11,817 nucleotides of DNA from JAJKIP01 sp040509055 (GTDB taxonomy: Bacteria; Bacteroidota; Bacteroidia; Chitinophagales; Chitinophagaceae): NCBI GenBank assembly GCA_040509055.1, contig JBEVLT010000292.1, positions 1 to 11,817 of the forward strand, written 5' to 3'. Shown in pieces: positions 1-6,804 of this stretch (position 1 is its first letter; every line of letters begins with the position of its first letter). A program made the translations under genes and the position numbers. Under the pieces are notes generated by a model. It did no database searches. It was not told the origin of the DNA and saw only the letters and a list, made by a program, of their open reading frames with translations.

Positions 1-166
1 AAGACCCTCCTGAAAATTACGTTTAAATACGTATGATCAGCATTGCAGAAACTCATGTACTTACACGAAATAACATTCGTAAAATTACCATACCGTGACA
101 AACCAATCCTGGAAGGGAGAGACGGAAAAGCACGTGGTTCCTGAGATGCTGTTGCACGGATGATGC
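1..166. other. Left-edge non-coding stretch
   Basis: This AT-rich stretch lies downstream of the minus-strand methyltransferase and reaches the window edge. I see no open frame with family character, no clear stem-loop followed by T's and no repeat. It may contain the 3' flank or promoter of a gene outside the window. Confidence 0.4.
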
Positions 167-1060
167 TTATCGCTTACGGTAGACCGCCAGGATAAAAAAA
201 CCCGGTATGCTGTTTTTAAATAACTGGATCCATTGCTTGCGGAAGGGCCGCGTCAGGTCCAGCCAGGGCACCCGGCCGGGATTGGTAATAGCCGTGGTGC
301 GGCGGAGCGAGTCAAGGTAATTATTGTAATCTTTGAACGGAGACGACCGGATAAACTGCACCCCGAGGCCAAAGAAGCCGGACAGGTTGGTCAGCGATTC
401 ACGGTTCCACCAGCCCATGTGGTGCGGTGGCAGGTTCAGCCATTCGTATTTGTTGTTGCCAAACAGGTAGGGCTGGTTATTAGGCACGGCGATGATCAGC
501 AGCCCGTTCTTTTTCAGGCTGGCCACTGCGCCGTCCATAAAGCTCTTTACATCGCCGATATGCTCCAGCACCTGAAAAAAGCTGACCACATCGTACCGGC
601 CTGCATGGCCCTTGCTGTGCTCTTCGATGCTTTCCATGGCAGCCGGTATGCTGCGCTCCTGCAGCACCTGGTAGGCCGACGGGTTGTACTCCAATCCAAA
701 TACATCGCACTGCTTCTCGCTTTTCAGCTTAGCTAAAAAAGCGCCCCGGCCACAGCCGATGTCCAGCACTTTAGCGCCGGCATCCACCACGCGGAACGCT
801 TCGTCGTATTCCCATTTCCATTCGCTGTAGTAGGCTTCGCGGTCTTCCAGCGCCGTATAGAAGGCGGCATCGCCGGCCAGGGAATAAGGATAAAAGAAGC
901 GCAGCTTTGTATCCGGGCACTGGTACAGTGGCAGCTCGTCCATGCCCTTGAAATAAGGGCTCACGTCGATGCCGATGTCTTTTTTATACCCCTCAACGAC
1001 AACGGGCACGGGAAAGGAATCCACAACAGGCGACGGCTTACCGGTAACAGGAGAATACAT
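167..1060 (-). CDS. Class I SAM-dependent methyltransferase (Methyltransf_23-like)
   Basis: A 297-aa protein with a Rossmann-type SAM-binding domain from about residue 85 to 200. Motif I is VLDIGCGRG (98-106), the acidic end of beta-2 is in GLEYN (122-126), and the post-motif region FQVLEHIGD (162-170) is followed by LLIIAVPN (187-194). The later LPPHHMGWW (210-218) is a block often seen in methyltransferases of cell-surface glycan clusters, where it follows the SAM fold. The N-terminal 60 residues (SPVTGKPS near 3-10, LYQCPDTKLRFFYP near 45-58) resemble the layout of an N-terminal zinc ribbon, but only one cysteine (C48) remains. The ATG at 1058-1060 is the natural start. The gene diverges from the GT25 glycosyltransferase, which suggests a role in modifying a sugar or lipid of the same surface product. 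The substrate is unknown. The family call is firm and the role is inference. Confidence 0.85.
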   Translation of the reverse strand: MYSPVTGKPSPVVDSFPVPVVVEGYKKDIGIDVSPYFKGMDELPLYQCPDTKLRFFYPYSLAGDAAFYTALEDREAYYSEWKWEYDEAFRVVDAGAKVLDIGCGRGAFLAKLKSEKQCDVFGLEYNPSAYQVLQERSIPAAMESIEEHSKGHAGRYDVVSFFQVLEHIGDVKSFMDGAVASLKKNGLLIIAVPNNQPYLFGNNKYEWLNLPPHHMGWWNRESLTNLSGFFGLGVQFIRSSPFKDYNNYLDSLRRTTAITNPGRVPWLDLTRPFRKQWIQLFKNSIPGFFILAVYRKR

Positions 1061-1127
1061 GCTGAACTGTTTTAGACGAAGGTGTAAAAATAAGCCCCTG
1101 TCCTAATAAACGGAAATTACGACCGGA

Positions 1128-1239
1128 ACCACAGAGGCTCAAAGACACGGAGCGGCACAAAGGAGGTGCTTCCTGAGCCCGGTCCCGCAGAAGCATGGCG
1201 ACAACGCTTTGCGATCCCTTTGCGGCCTTTGCGTGAAAC
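1128..1239. repeat. Degenerate 9-bp-periodic repeat with opposed arms, upstream of GT25
   Basis: Positions 1128-1163 read as four 9-mers, ACCACAGAG, GCTCAAAGA, CACGGAGCG and GCACAAAGG. After about 43 nt, 1207-1239 carries a T-rich counterpart (CTTTGCG, CCTTTGCGG, CCTTTGCGTGAAAC) whose reverse complement again has AAAG steps about 9 nt apart. The two arms therefore face each other and could form a loose stem-loop. The forward arm matches the repeat at 2031-2066 at 25 of 36 positions. The right arm overlaps candidate start codons of the GT25 gene. I know this repeat style (accacgaag/cacaaag) as a common dispersed intergenic repeat of uncertain function in environmental bacteria, but copy number here would need the whole genome. 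Confidence 0.65.
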
Positions 1240-1249
1240 ACTACCTTTG
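1219..1249 (+). promoter_or_regulatory. Possible Bacteroidota-type promoter inside the repeat arm
   Basis: TTTG at 1219-1222 and TACCTTTG at 1242-1249 are separated by 19 nt. This matches the Bacteroidota -33/-7 consensus (TTTG, 17-23 nt, TAnnTTTG). The -7 box ends 4 nt before the GTG at 1254, so a transcript from here would be leaderless or nearly so. TTTG is built into the repeat, so a chance match is quite possible. Confidence 0.25.
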
Positions 1250-1253
1250 GCCG

Positions 1254-2030
1254 GTGAATCCTCCTTTCGACATCCTGAACCGTTTTTTCGACAGGATCTA
1301 TGTGCTGACCATCCCGGCTGCCGCACAGCGGCAGGAAGCGCTGGCTCAGGCCATGCAGGGATTGAATATCCGCTTCTTTTACGGCATCGAAAAACAAACC
1401 ATCCGCCTGGACCGCCTGCAACAGGAGGGTGTGTACGATGAAAACCTGACGCGCCGGTACCAGCGCTATGGCAAGTCCATGACCACCGGCGAAGTGGCCT
1501 GCGCCATGGGCCACCGGAACATTTATGAAGATATCGTAGCCAACGGCGTGCAAAAAGCGCTGATCTTCGAAGACGATGTATTTCCCCTGGCGGACAACCT
1601 GGCGTATGTGCCTGCGATGTTTGCAACAATACCTCCTGACTGGGATGTACTGTTCTTCGACTACCACAAGCATGAAAAACCGGTACCGCTGAAACGGACC
1701 GTCTATCATGTCCAGCATGCGATGGGCCTGCTGAAATGGAACCATACCATGATCGGCAACCTGTTTCCCAAACCGGTGAATGATCACTGGAAAACGGCCG
1801 GCTTTCATGATTTTGCCGATGCCTATGCCGTGACCCATGCAGCAGCAAAAAAACTGGCGGCCCTGCAAACGCCTGTGTCTGCCGTGGCAGACAACCTGCT
1901 GGCCCGTGCCGTAACTCAAAAGCAGCTGAACGGCTATGTGTCCGTGCCCAAACTGTTTGCCCAGCGGTCCGAAGGACAATACAAAAGCATCGATACCCTG
2001 GTGGATAAACCATTGCGGAAGGAATGGTAA
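1254..2030 (+). CDS. GT25-family glycosyltransferase (LPS-type)
   Basis: Predicted 258 aa from GTG 1254. Glycosyltransferase family 25 enzymes transfer a hexose, commonly galactose or glucose, onto lipooligosaccharide or similar acceptors at the inner membrane. The visible family layout is an opening strand FDRIYVLTIP (12-21), MTTGEVACAMGH (76-87, the GE..C..SH-like block), then ALIFEDDV (102-109) with the acidic metal-binding EDD, and AYAVTHAAAKKL (190-201) followed by a conserved late aspartate D213. The length is normal for the family. No in-frame ATG exists between the upstream stop at 1107 and the first conserved strand. The candidates are TTG 1209, GTG 1233 and GTG 1254. I prefer 1254 because it places the start just ahead of the first beta strand and just after the repeat arm. 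Repeats lie directly on both sides. Donor and acceptor cannot be told from sequence. Confidence 0.8.
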   Translation: MNPPFDILNRFFDRIYVLTIPAAAQRQEALAQAMQGLNIRFFYGIEKQTIRLDRLQQEGVYDENLTRRYQRYGKSMTTGEVACAMGHRNIYEDIVANGVQKALIFEDDVFPLADNLAYVPAMFATIPPDWDVLFFDYHKHEKPVPLKRTVYHVQHAMGLLKWNHTMIGNLFPKPVNDHWKTAGFHDFADAYAVTHAAAKKLAALQTPVSAVADNLLARAVTQKQLNGYVSVPKLFAQRSEGQYKSIDTLVDKPLRKEW

Positions 2031-2066
2031 ACCACGAAGACACCGGGACACGAAGTGACACAAAGA
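2031..2066. repeat. Degenerate 9-bp-periodic repeat immediately after the GT25 stop
   Basis: Four 9-mers, ACCACGAAG, ACACCGGGA, CACGAAGTG and ACACAAAGA, begin at the base after the TAA of the glycosyltransferase gene. The repeat has the same orientation as the forward arm at 1128-1163 and matches it at 25 of 36 positions (7, 4, 7 and 7 of 9 per unit). No opposing arm is evident before the next gene. It lies in the 105-nt gap between the GT25 and methyltransferase genes. Confidence 0.65.
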
Positions 2067-2112
2067 TTCGTAAGTCCATAAGAGAATAACGGCAAATCAC
2101 GCCTGCCTTTTT

Positions 2113-2128
2113 TACCTTTATACTTTTA
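2113..2128 (+). promoter_or_regulatory. Possible promoter -7 boxes ahead of the methyltransferase
   Basis: Two tandem near-matches to the Bacteroidota -7 box TAnnTTTG lie just before ATG 2136: TACCTTTA (2113-2120) and TACTTTTA (2121-2128). A TTTG-type -33 element is not evident at the right distance, so this is weak support for a separate promoter for the methyltransferase/GT4 pair. Confidence 0.22.
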
Positions 2129-2135
2129 CATTTCT

Positions 2136-2846
2136 ATGCGCCAGGAAAATCTCCCCCGTCTCGGTTCCGTCAAACTCAAAAAAAAACATCCGCATTATAT
2201 TCACCTGTATTTCCTGATGCAGGATATCAAAGCGGCCATCGATAATTACAGCAAAGGCGATTTCCTGGACCTTGGCTGCGGCAACAAACCTTACGAGGAA
2301 TGGTACAATCCAAAATCGACCACGCAGGTAGGCTGCGACATCATCCAGAGCGATAAACAACGGGTAGACGTGATCTGCCCGGCCGACCAGCTGGCCTTCC
2401 CGGACAACAGCTTCGATACGGCGCTGAGCACCCAGGTGCTGGAACACGTGTACCACCAGCGCGAAGTGGTGCAGGAAGCTTTTCGCGTGCTGCGCCCCGG
2501 CGGCCACCTGATCCTGACCGTACCTTTCTGCTGGGAGCTGCACGAAGAACCGTATGATTTTTTCCGGGTGAGCAAGTACGGGCTGCAGAAAATGTTTGAG
2601 GATGCAGGTTTCTCCATCGTGTACATCAGGGCCAATGGCGGCAAATGGGCCACCAGTTTCCAGATGATGCTGAACACCATCTATTCTTCGTTCAAATACC
2701 GCACCTTTCGCTCGCGGTTTGTCAAGTTCTTTTTCCTGAACTTCGGCCTCACCTGGCTGACAAACCAGTTTGCCATCTGGCTGGACAAACGCTACTTCGA
2801 TCCCATCTGGACGCTGAACTATATCGTGGTGGCTCAAAAAAAATAA
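2136..2846 (+). CDS. Class I SAM-dependent methyltransferase (Methyltransf_11-like)
   Basis: A 236-aa protein. SAM-binding motif I is FLDLGCGN (43-50), the acidic beta-2 end is GCDI (66-69), the FDTALSTQVLEHV stretch (93-105) is motif II/post-II, and LRPGGHLILTVPF (119-131) is the motif III region. This order and spacing are those of Methyltransf_11. The charged N-terminus (KLKKKHPHY, 13-21) and the aromatic, basic C-terminal half (FVKFFFLNFGLTWL, 195-208) could dock at the membrane surface, which is inference. The GT4 gene starts 2 nt after its stop, so the two are almost surely co-transcribed and translationally coupled. It probably methylates a sugar, lipid carrier or glycan end during surface polysaccharide synthesis. 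The acceptor is unknown. Confidence 0.85.
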   Translation: MRQENLPRLGSVKLKKKHPHYIHLYFLMQDIKAAIDNYSKGDFLDLGCGNKPYEEWYNPKSTTQVGCDIIQSDKQRVDVICPADQLAFPDNSFDTALSTQVLEHVYHQREVVQEAFRVLRPGGHLILTVPFCWELHEEPYDFFRVSKYGLQKMFEDAGFSIVYIRANGGKWATSFQMMLNTIYSSFKYRTFRSRFVKFFFLNFGLTWLTNQFAIWLDKRYFDPIWTLNYIVVAQKK

Positions 2847-2848
2847 TC

Positions 2849-3985
2849 ATGCCGCGCTCTGTATTATTCATTTCCGCCATGAACGGCGATCCCTGGGGCG
2901 GCAGCGAGGAGTTCTGGCATCGCCTCGCTGCCTGGATGGCGCAGCAGGGCCATCGCGTAGGTTGCTGTTTCTTTGAATGGCCTTCCGGCAAAGATGAAAA
3001 AATAAAACAGCTGCAGGAAGCAGGATGCCGTATCTATCCCCTGCCCAACCCGAAGCAGGCGCGGCTACCCCTGCAAAAGATCGTCATCCGCCGCAGGGGT
3101 TTCCGGTTGGTCAAAAAGGCAGCGGCCGATGGCTGGGACCTGGTATGCATCAGCCAGGGCGGCTACGAAGATGTGACGCATCGTCCCTTCCGGCAACTGC
3201 ACCGGCACCTGGCCAAATACGTGCTGATCTCGCACAACTACAACGATACACACCGCCTCTCCGCCAGCCGCACCCGCAACCTGCAGGCCTGGATCAGCGG
3301 GGCCGCGCTGAACCTGATGGCCTCGCACCGCATTGCCGGCGGTATTCAAAATGCTTCAGGTCTGGAAGTGCTTCGTACCGCTACGCTCTATAACCCGATC
3401 ACCATTGCCAGCCAGCCGGAACCACCAGGCTGGCCTGCTACCGATGCACAGGGCCGGTATGTATGGACCATGCTGGCCCAGCTGGATACGGCGCGGAAAG
3501 CGCAGGACCTGCTGGTACAGGCCCTGTCGACACCCAAATGGAAGGGACGCAACTGGGTGCTGCACCTGTATGGCGCAGGAGATGACCGGGCCATGCTGCA
3601 GCAGCTGATCCGGCAGCAGGGGATGGAGAGCCAGATAAAACTAATGGGACATACCCGGGACGTGCAAAGCGTGCTGCAGCAAACGCACCTGCTGCTGCAG
3701 ATCACCCATATCGACGCCATGCCCCTGAGCGTAACGGAAGCCATGAACATGGCCCGTCCCTGCGTGGTAAGCCGCGTAGGCGATATGCCCCTGTGGATCG
3801 AACACGGAAAGAATGGCTACATTGCACCCGCTGTCACCGAACAGGGCATGGATACCGTGCTGGAGCAGGCCTGGGCGGAAAAAGAAAGCTGGCAGCAGCT
3901 GGGGCTGGCAGCCCACCGTGTTTTCCTGGAAAAATACCCCCGGCCCTACGAAAAATATTATGCCGACCTGCTGCTGAACCTTTGA
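2849..3985 (+). CDS. GT4-type (GT-B fold) glycosyltransferase
   Basis: A 378-aa protein with two GT-B halves. The N-terminal half opens with SVLFISAMNGDPWGGSEEFW (4-23), where the GGSE loop lines the active site. The C-terminal nucleotide-sugar domain includes LDTARKAQDLLVQAL (212-226), LHLYGAGDD (238-246), IKLMGHTRDV (263-272) and DAMPLSVTEAM (289-299). The family's E-x7-E pair appears as D289-x7-E297, so the first glutamate is conservatively replaced. It is followed by PCVVSRVGDMPLWI (304-317) and NGYI (322-325). The open frame extends upstream into the methyltransferase gene, but ATG 2849, 2 nt after that gene's stop, gives the normal N-terminus. It likely adds a sugar from a nucleotide donor to a growing surface glycan on the cytoplasmic side. 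Donor and linkage are unknown. Confidence 0.85.
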   Translation: MPRSVLFISAMNGDPWGGSEEFWHRLAAWMAQQGHRVGCCFFEWPSGKDEKIKQLQEAGCRIYPLPNPKQARLPLQKIVIRRRGFRLVKKAAADGWDLVCISQGGYEDVTHRPFRQLHRHLAKYVLISHNYNDTHRLSASRTRNLQAWISGAALNLMASHRIAGGIQNASGLEVLRTATLYNPITIASQPEPPGWPATDAQGRYVWTMLAQLDTARKAQDLLVQALSTPKWKGRNWVLHLYGAGDDRAMLQQLIRQQGMESQIKLMGHTRDVQSVLQQTHLLLQITHIDAMPLSVTEAMNMARPCVVSRVGDMPLWIEHGKNGYIAPAVTEQGMDTVLEQAWAEKESWQQLGLAAHRVFLEKYPRPYEKYYADLLLNL

Positions 3986-3995
3986 CGGCGGCGGA

Positions 3996-4025
3996 TTGTT
4001 AGTTGGTCTGGCCGCTTTAATTTAT
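3996..4025 (+). promoter_or_regulatory. Possible promoter of the ABC exporter gene
   Basis: TTG at 3996-3998 and TAATTTAT at 4018-4025 are 19 nt apart and lie 12 nt before ATG 4038. This is a partial fit to the Bacteroidota -33/-7 pattern. The 52-nt gap after the GT4 gene leaves room for it, but read-through from the upstream genes is equally possible. Confidence 0.27.
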
Positions 4026-4037
4026 TCTGACAATAGT

Positions 4038-5831
4038 ATGAAGACTCTCTTTCTTTACCTGAAACCTTACCGGTGGCTTGTAGCGCTGGTGCTGTTCCTG
4101 GCTGCTATCAACATTGGATTTTCCTTGTTTGACCCTATCATCTTCGGCCACCTGGTCAATCTGGCCAATGACTTTAAAAATAACCCGGCAAAATATCCTT
4201 CGTGGTATTCATTTTTTACCATTTCCTCGCCTTATTATGGCGTGATGTGGCTGTTGCTCGCCTCCATTGCCGTAGCCATGGTGAGTCGGATCGCCAAAAA
4301 CTTCCAGGATTATTTCCTGAACGTGATCGTGCAAAAATTCGGCGCTAAAGTATTTACGGACGGACTGCAGCATGCTATGAAGCTGCCCTATCAGGAGTTT
4401 GAAGACCAGCGCAGTGGTGAAACACTCAGCGTACTGCAAAAAGTAAGGGTGGACACGGAAAAGTTCATGAATTACTTTATCAATGTGCTGTTTGGAGTGC
4501 TGGTGGGAGTTGTATTTGTATTTGTTTATGCAGCCATCTGGATCGACTGGTCAATTCCCATTGCCTATCTTGTCGGTATCACCCTGCTTACTTATATCAG
4601 CAACGTGCTGAGCAAAAAAATAAAAATCATTCAAAAGAATATCGTTAACCAGACAACCTCGCTGGCGGGTACTACCACGGAGTCGCTTCGCAATATTGAA
4701 CTGGTAAAAAGCCTGGGATTGACCCAGCAGGAAGTAAACAGGCTGAACAAAAACACCTACAAGATACTGGGATTGGAACTCACCAAGGTAAAGCGCATCC
4801 GCAGCATCAGCTTTGTACAGGGCACGTTTGTGAATACACTCCGCCAGGTAATTCTGTTCATCCTGATGTACCTGATTTTTCACCACCAAATGGATGCCGG
4901 GCAATTGGTGACCATGCAGATCTTTTCGTTCTTCGTATTCGGTCCTTTACAGGATATCGGCAATATCATTCTCTCGTACCGCGAAGCAGAGGCCTCGCTG
5001 AATAATTTTCAAACCCTGCTGAAAAAGAAGCCGGAGCCTCAACCGGACAACCCGAAGCACCTTGGCAATATCCAGACGCTTTCTTTCGACCATGTCGGCT
5101 TCAAACACCAGACGGCGCAGCAACCGGCCATCAACGATATCAGCTTTGACGTACGCACCGGCGAGACCATTGCCTTTGTAGGACCTTCCGGCTCCGGCAA
5201 GACCACGCTGATGAAGCTGCTGGTAGGCCTGTACCGCCCGCAAACAGGAAAAATACTATACAACGGCATCGATGAAACCTCGATCAACTTCGAGGACCTG
5301 CGCAACCAGATCGGGTTCGTGACGCAGGACACGCAGCTCTTCTCCGGCACCATCCGCGAGAACCTGGTGTTTGTAAATCCCTCGGCTACCGAAGAAGACC
5401 TGATCGATGTGCTCAACAAAGCTTCCTGCCAGAACCTGCTGGCAAGAGCGGAGAAAGGCCTGGAGACCATGATCGGCGAAGGCGGATTGAAGCTCTCCGG
5501 CGGAGAAAAACAACGCCTCTCCATTGCCCGCGCCCTGCTGCGCAAGCCCAAGCTGCTGCTGTTTGACGAAGCGACATCAGCACTCGACTCGCTGACGGAA
5601 GAAGAGATCACCGATACCATCCGCCAGATCTCCCGCGAGGGCAACCAGATCACGGTGCTCATCGCTCACCGCCTGTCCACCATCATGCATGCCGACCGCA
5701 TCTACGTACTGGAAAAAGGCGATGTGGTGGAAACCGGTAACCACGACAAGCTGCTGGAAGAAAAAGGACTCTATTATGCCATGTGGCGGCAGCAGATTGG
5801 CGAAAGAAAAAGTAAATTGCTTCCTGTATAA
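4038..5831 (+). CDS. MsbA-like ABC exporter (fused membrane and ATPase domains)
   Basis: A 597-aa half-transporter that would work as a homodimer in the inner membrane. Membrane segments lie at about residues 13-33, 66-82, 148-170, 174-191, 265-283 and 288-305, the six of an ABC type I exporter domain. The nucleotide-binding domain has Walker A GPSGSGKTT (382-390), Q-loop VTQDTQLFSGT (428-438), signature LSGGE (486-490), Walker B LLLFDEATSALD (506-517) and H-loop histidine H544. All catalytic residues are present. The start ATG 4038 gives a normal MKTLFLYLKPYRW opening, and the longer frame adds only non-conserved residues. The glycosyltransferase and methyltransferase genes upstream suggest it flips a glycolipid or related surface molecule. 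Family members also export peptides and drugs, so the substrate is inference. Confidence 0.93.
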   Translation: MKTLFLYLKPYRWLVALVLFLAAINIGFSLFDPIIFGHLVNLANDFKNNPAKYPSWYSFFTISSPYYGVMWLLLASIAVAMVSRIAKNFQDYFLNVIVQKFGAKVFTDGLQHAMKLPYQEFEDQRSGETLSVLQKVRVDTEKFMNYFINVLFGVLVGVVFVFVYAAIWIDWSIPIAYLVGITLLTYISNVLSKKIKIIQKNIVNQTTSLAGTTTESLRNIELVKSLGLTQQEVNRLNKNTYKILGLELTKVKRIRSISFVQGTFVNTLRQVILFILMYLIFHHQMDAGQLVTMQIFSFFVFGPLQDIGNIILSYREAEASLNNFQTLLKKKPEPQPDNPKHLGNIQTLSFDHVGFKHQTAQQPAINDISFDVRTGETIAFVGPSGSGKTTLMKLLVGLYRPQTGKILYNGIDETSINFEDLRNQIGFVTQDTQLFSGTIRENLVFVNPSATEEDLIDVLNKASCQNLLARAEKGLETMIGEGGLKLSGGEKQRLSIARALLRKPKLLLFDEATSALDSLTEEEITDTIRQISREGNQITVLIAHRLSTIMHADRIYVLEKGDVVETGNHDKLLEEKGLYYAMWRQQIGERKSKLLPV

Positions 5832-5840
5832 GCAAGTGTC

Positions 5841-6152
5841 ATGGGACTACTTTCCTTGTTTGGCCTGGGCGGCAACAGCATCAAAGAATGTTTGCGCCGG
5901 GGAGCCGTGATCATCGACGTGCGCCCGCCTTACCTGTATGACCAGGGCAAGATCCGCGGGTCATTGAATATCCCGCTGGAACAGATCGCTAAAAACGCAG
6001 GCTATATCCGGGGCATGCAAAAACCGGTGGTATTATGCGGCTCCGGCTCCGACAGTGCCACGGCCCGGCGCATCCTGCAGCAATCCGGCGTGCCTGATGT
6101 ACACAGCGGCGGCAGCTGGGAACGCGTGCTGCGGCTGACCCGGTCGCTGTGA
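5841..6152 (+). CDS. Single-domain rhodanese-like protein
   Basis: A 103-aa cytoplasmic protein made of one rhodanese domain: GAVIIDVRPPYLYDQGKIRGSLNIPL (21-46, the DVR...H/G..GA.NIP block), KPVVLCGSGSDSA (61-73) with the active-site cysteine C66, and GVPDVHSGGSW (83-93). Rhodaneses carry a persulfide on this cysteine and transfer sulfur. The loop normally reads C-x-x-G-x-R, but here the arginine position is D71, so sulfurtransferase activity is uncertain. It starts 9 nt after the ABC exporter stop and is probably on the same transcript. Any functional tie to the exporter is unknown. Its own stop touches the stop of the gene on the other strand. Confidence 0.85.
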   Translation: MGLLSLFGLGGNSIKECLRRGAVIIDVRPPYLYDQGKIRGSLNIPLEQIAKNAGYIRGMQKPVVLCGSGSDSATARRILQQSGVPDVHSGGSWERVLRLTRSL

Positions 6153-6599
6153 TCAATCTTCTTTCTTCTTGTTTTGCCAGAGGTCTTTAAAGAAACTGGA
6201 GCTCTCCAGTTCTTCCATATCGCTCAGCTCCCACTCCAGCGCTTTGGTGCTTTGGGATATTTCGATCAGGGAAATGACCAGCGAAGCCAGCAGGCTCAGC
6301 AGGCTGCAGGCAAAGATGAACTTGACCACCAGCTTCCATTCTTCATACACGCCATACATGGTGATGACGCAGCACAGGAAGCTCAGCACACCCATGGCCT
6401 GCATCAGCCGCACCAGGTTGATGCGTACCCGGAGTATCTTGATCTGCTTCAGCAGCAAATGATTTTTTTCCCCGCGCATGTATTCATCATGCAGCTTACG
6501 GATCAGGTTGGCCAGCGCCAGGTAGCGGTTGGTATAGGCCAGCAGCAACAGGCTGATGGCAGGAAACAATAAAGCCGGTGTATTGAAGGTGATCTCCAT
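6153..6599 (-). CDS. DUF2721-like three-helix membrane protein
   Basis: A 148-aa protein of unknown function. Hydrophobic segments lie at about residues 7-23, 65-83 and 91-113, with a basic loop (NRYLALANLIRKLHDEY, 24-40, then a KQIKILRVRINLVR helix at 51-64) between the first two. The opening TPALLFPAISLLLLAYTNR followed by a charged LIRKLH helix is the DUF2721 pattern as I recognise it. The C-terminus is acidic, then lysine-rich (LEWELSDMEELES, 121-133; NKKKED, 143-148) and probably cytoplasmic. The gene converges on the rhodanese gene with no spacer: TGA 6150-6152 on plus is followed directly by the complement of TGA at 6153-6155. Confidence 0.75.
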   Translation of the reverse strand: MEITFNTPALLFPAISLLLLAYTNRYLALANLIRKLHDEYMRGEKNHLLLKQIKILRVRINLVRLMQAMGVLSFLCCVITMYGVYEEWKLVVKFIFACSLLSLLASLVISLIEISQSTKALEWELSDMEELESSSFFKDLWQNKKKED

Positions 6600-6622
6600 A
6601 GCGCAAATGTCTGCATTAAAAA

Positions 6623-6656
6623 CAAAGGAATATCGCTCTGTATAAGCGTCTGCAAA
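6623..6656 (-). promoter_or_regulatory. Possible promoter of the DUF2721-like gene
   Basis: On the minus strand TTTG (complement of 6653-6656) is followed after 22 nt by TTCCTTTG (complement of 6623-6630). This is one mismatch from the Bacteroidota -7 box TAnnTTTG, and the start codon is 23 nt further on. The geometry is right but the evidence is only consensus matching. Confidence 0.28.
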
Positions 6657-6804
6657 AGATACACCGTTTGCCAGACTTACTATTTATTTTACCCACCCTT
6701 TCTTTTTTTATAACCCGGAAGAATTATATTAGTACTCCGGTACGCCTGCCATAACCAGCCACAAAACCAAACCAACGATACCGGACCTCAACAAACCATT
6801 AAAC

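Noticed and set aside
233..736. Plus-strand open frame opposite the first methyltransferase
   Set aside because: It has no motif content and lies wholly inside a gene with clear SAM-binding motifs on the minus strand.
1038..2063. Long minus-strand open frames (341 and 327 aa) opposite the GT25 gene
   Set aside because: Their translations are rich in His, Arg, Gln, Ser and Pro with no recognisable motif. The plus strand carries clear GT25 blocks, so these are antisense shadows of a GC-rich gene.
2645..2848. Upstream extension of the GT4 frame into the methyltransferase gene
   Set aside because: The extra 68 residues are the methyltransferase gene read out of frame. ATG 2849 gives the normal N-terminal strand of the family.
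6600..6804. Terminator or promoter in the divergent gap before the lipase gene
   Set aside because: The gap is AT-rich and has a TTTG at 6667-6670, but no TAnnTTTG follows at a proper distance on the plus strand, and I see no solid hairpin with a T-run.
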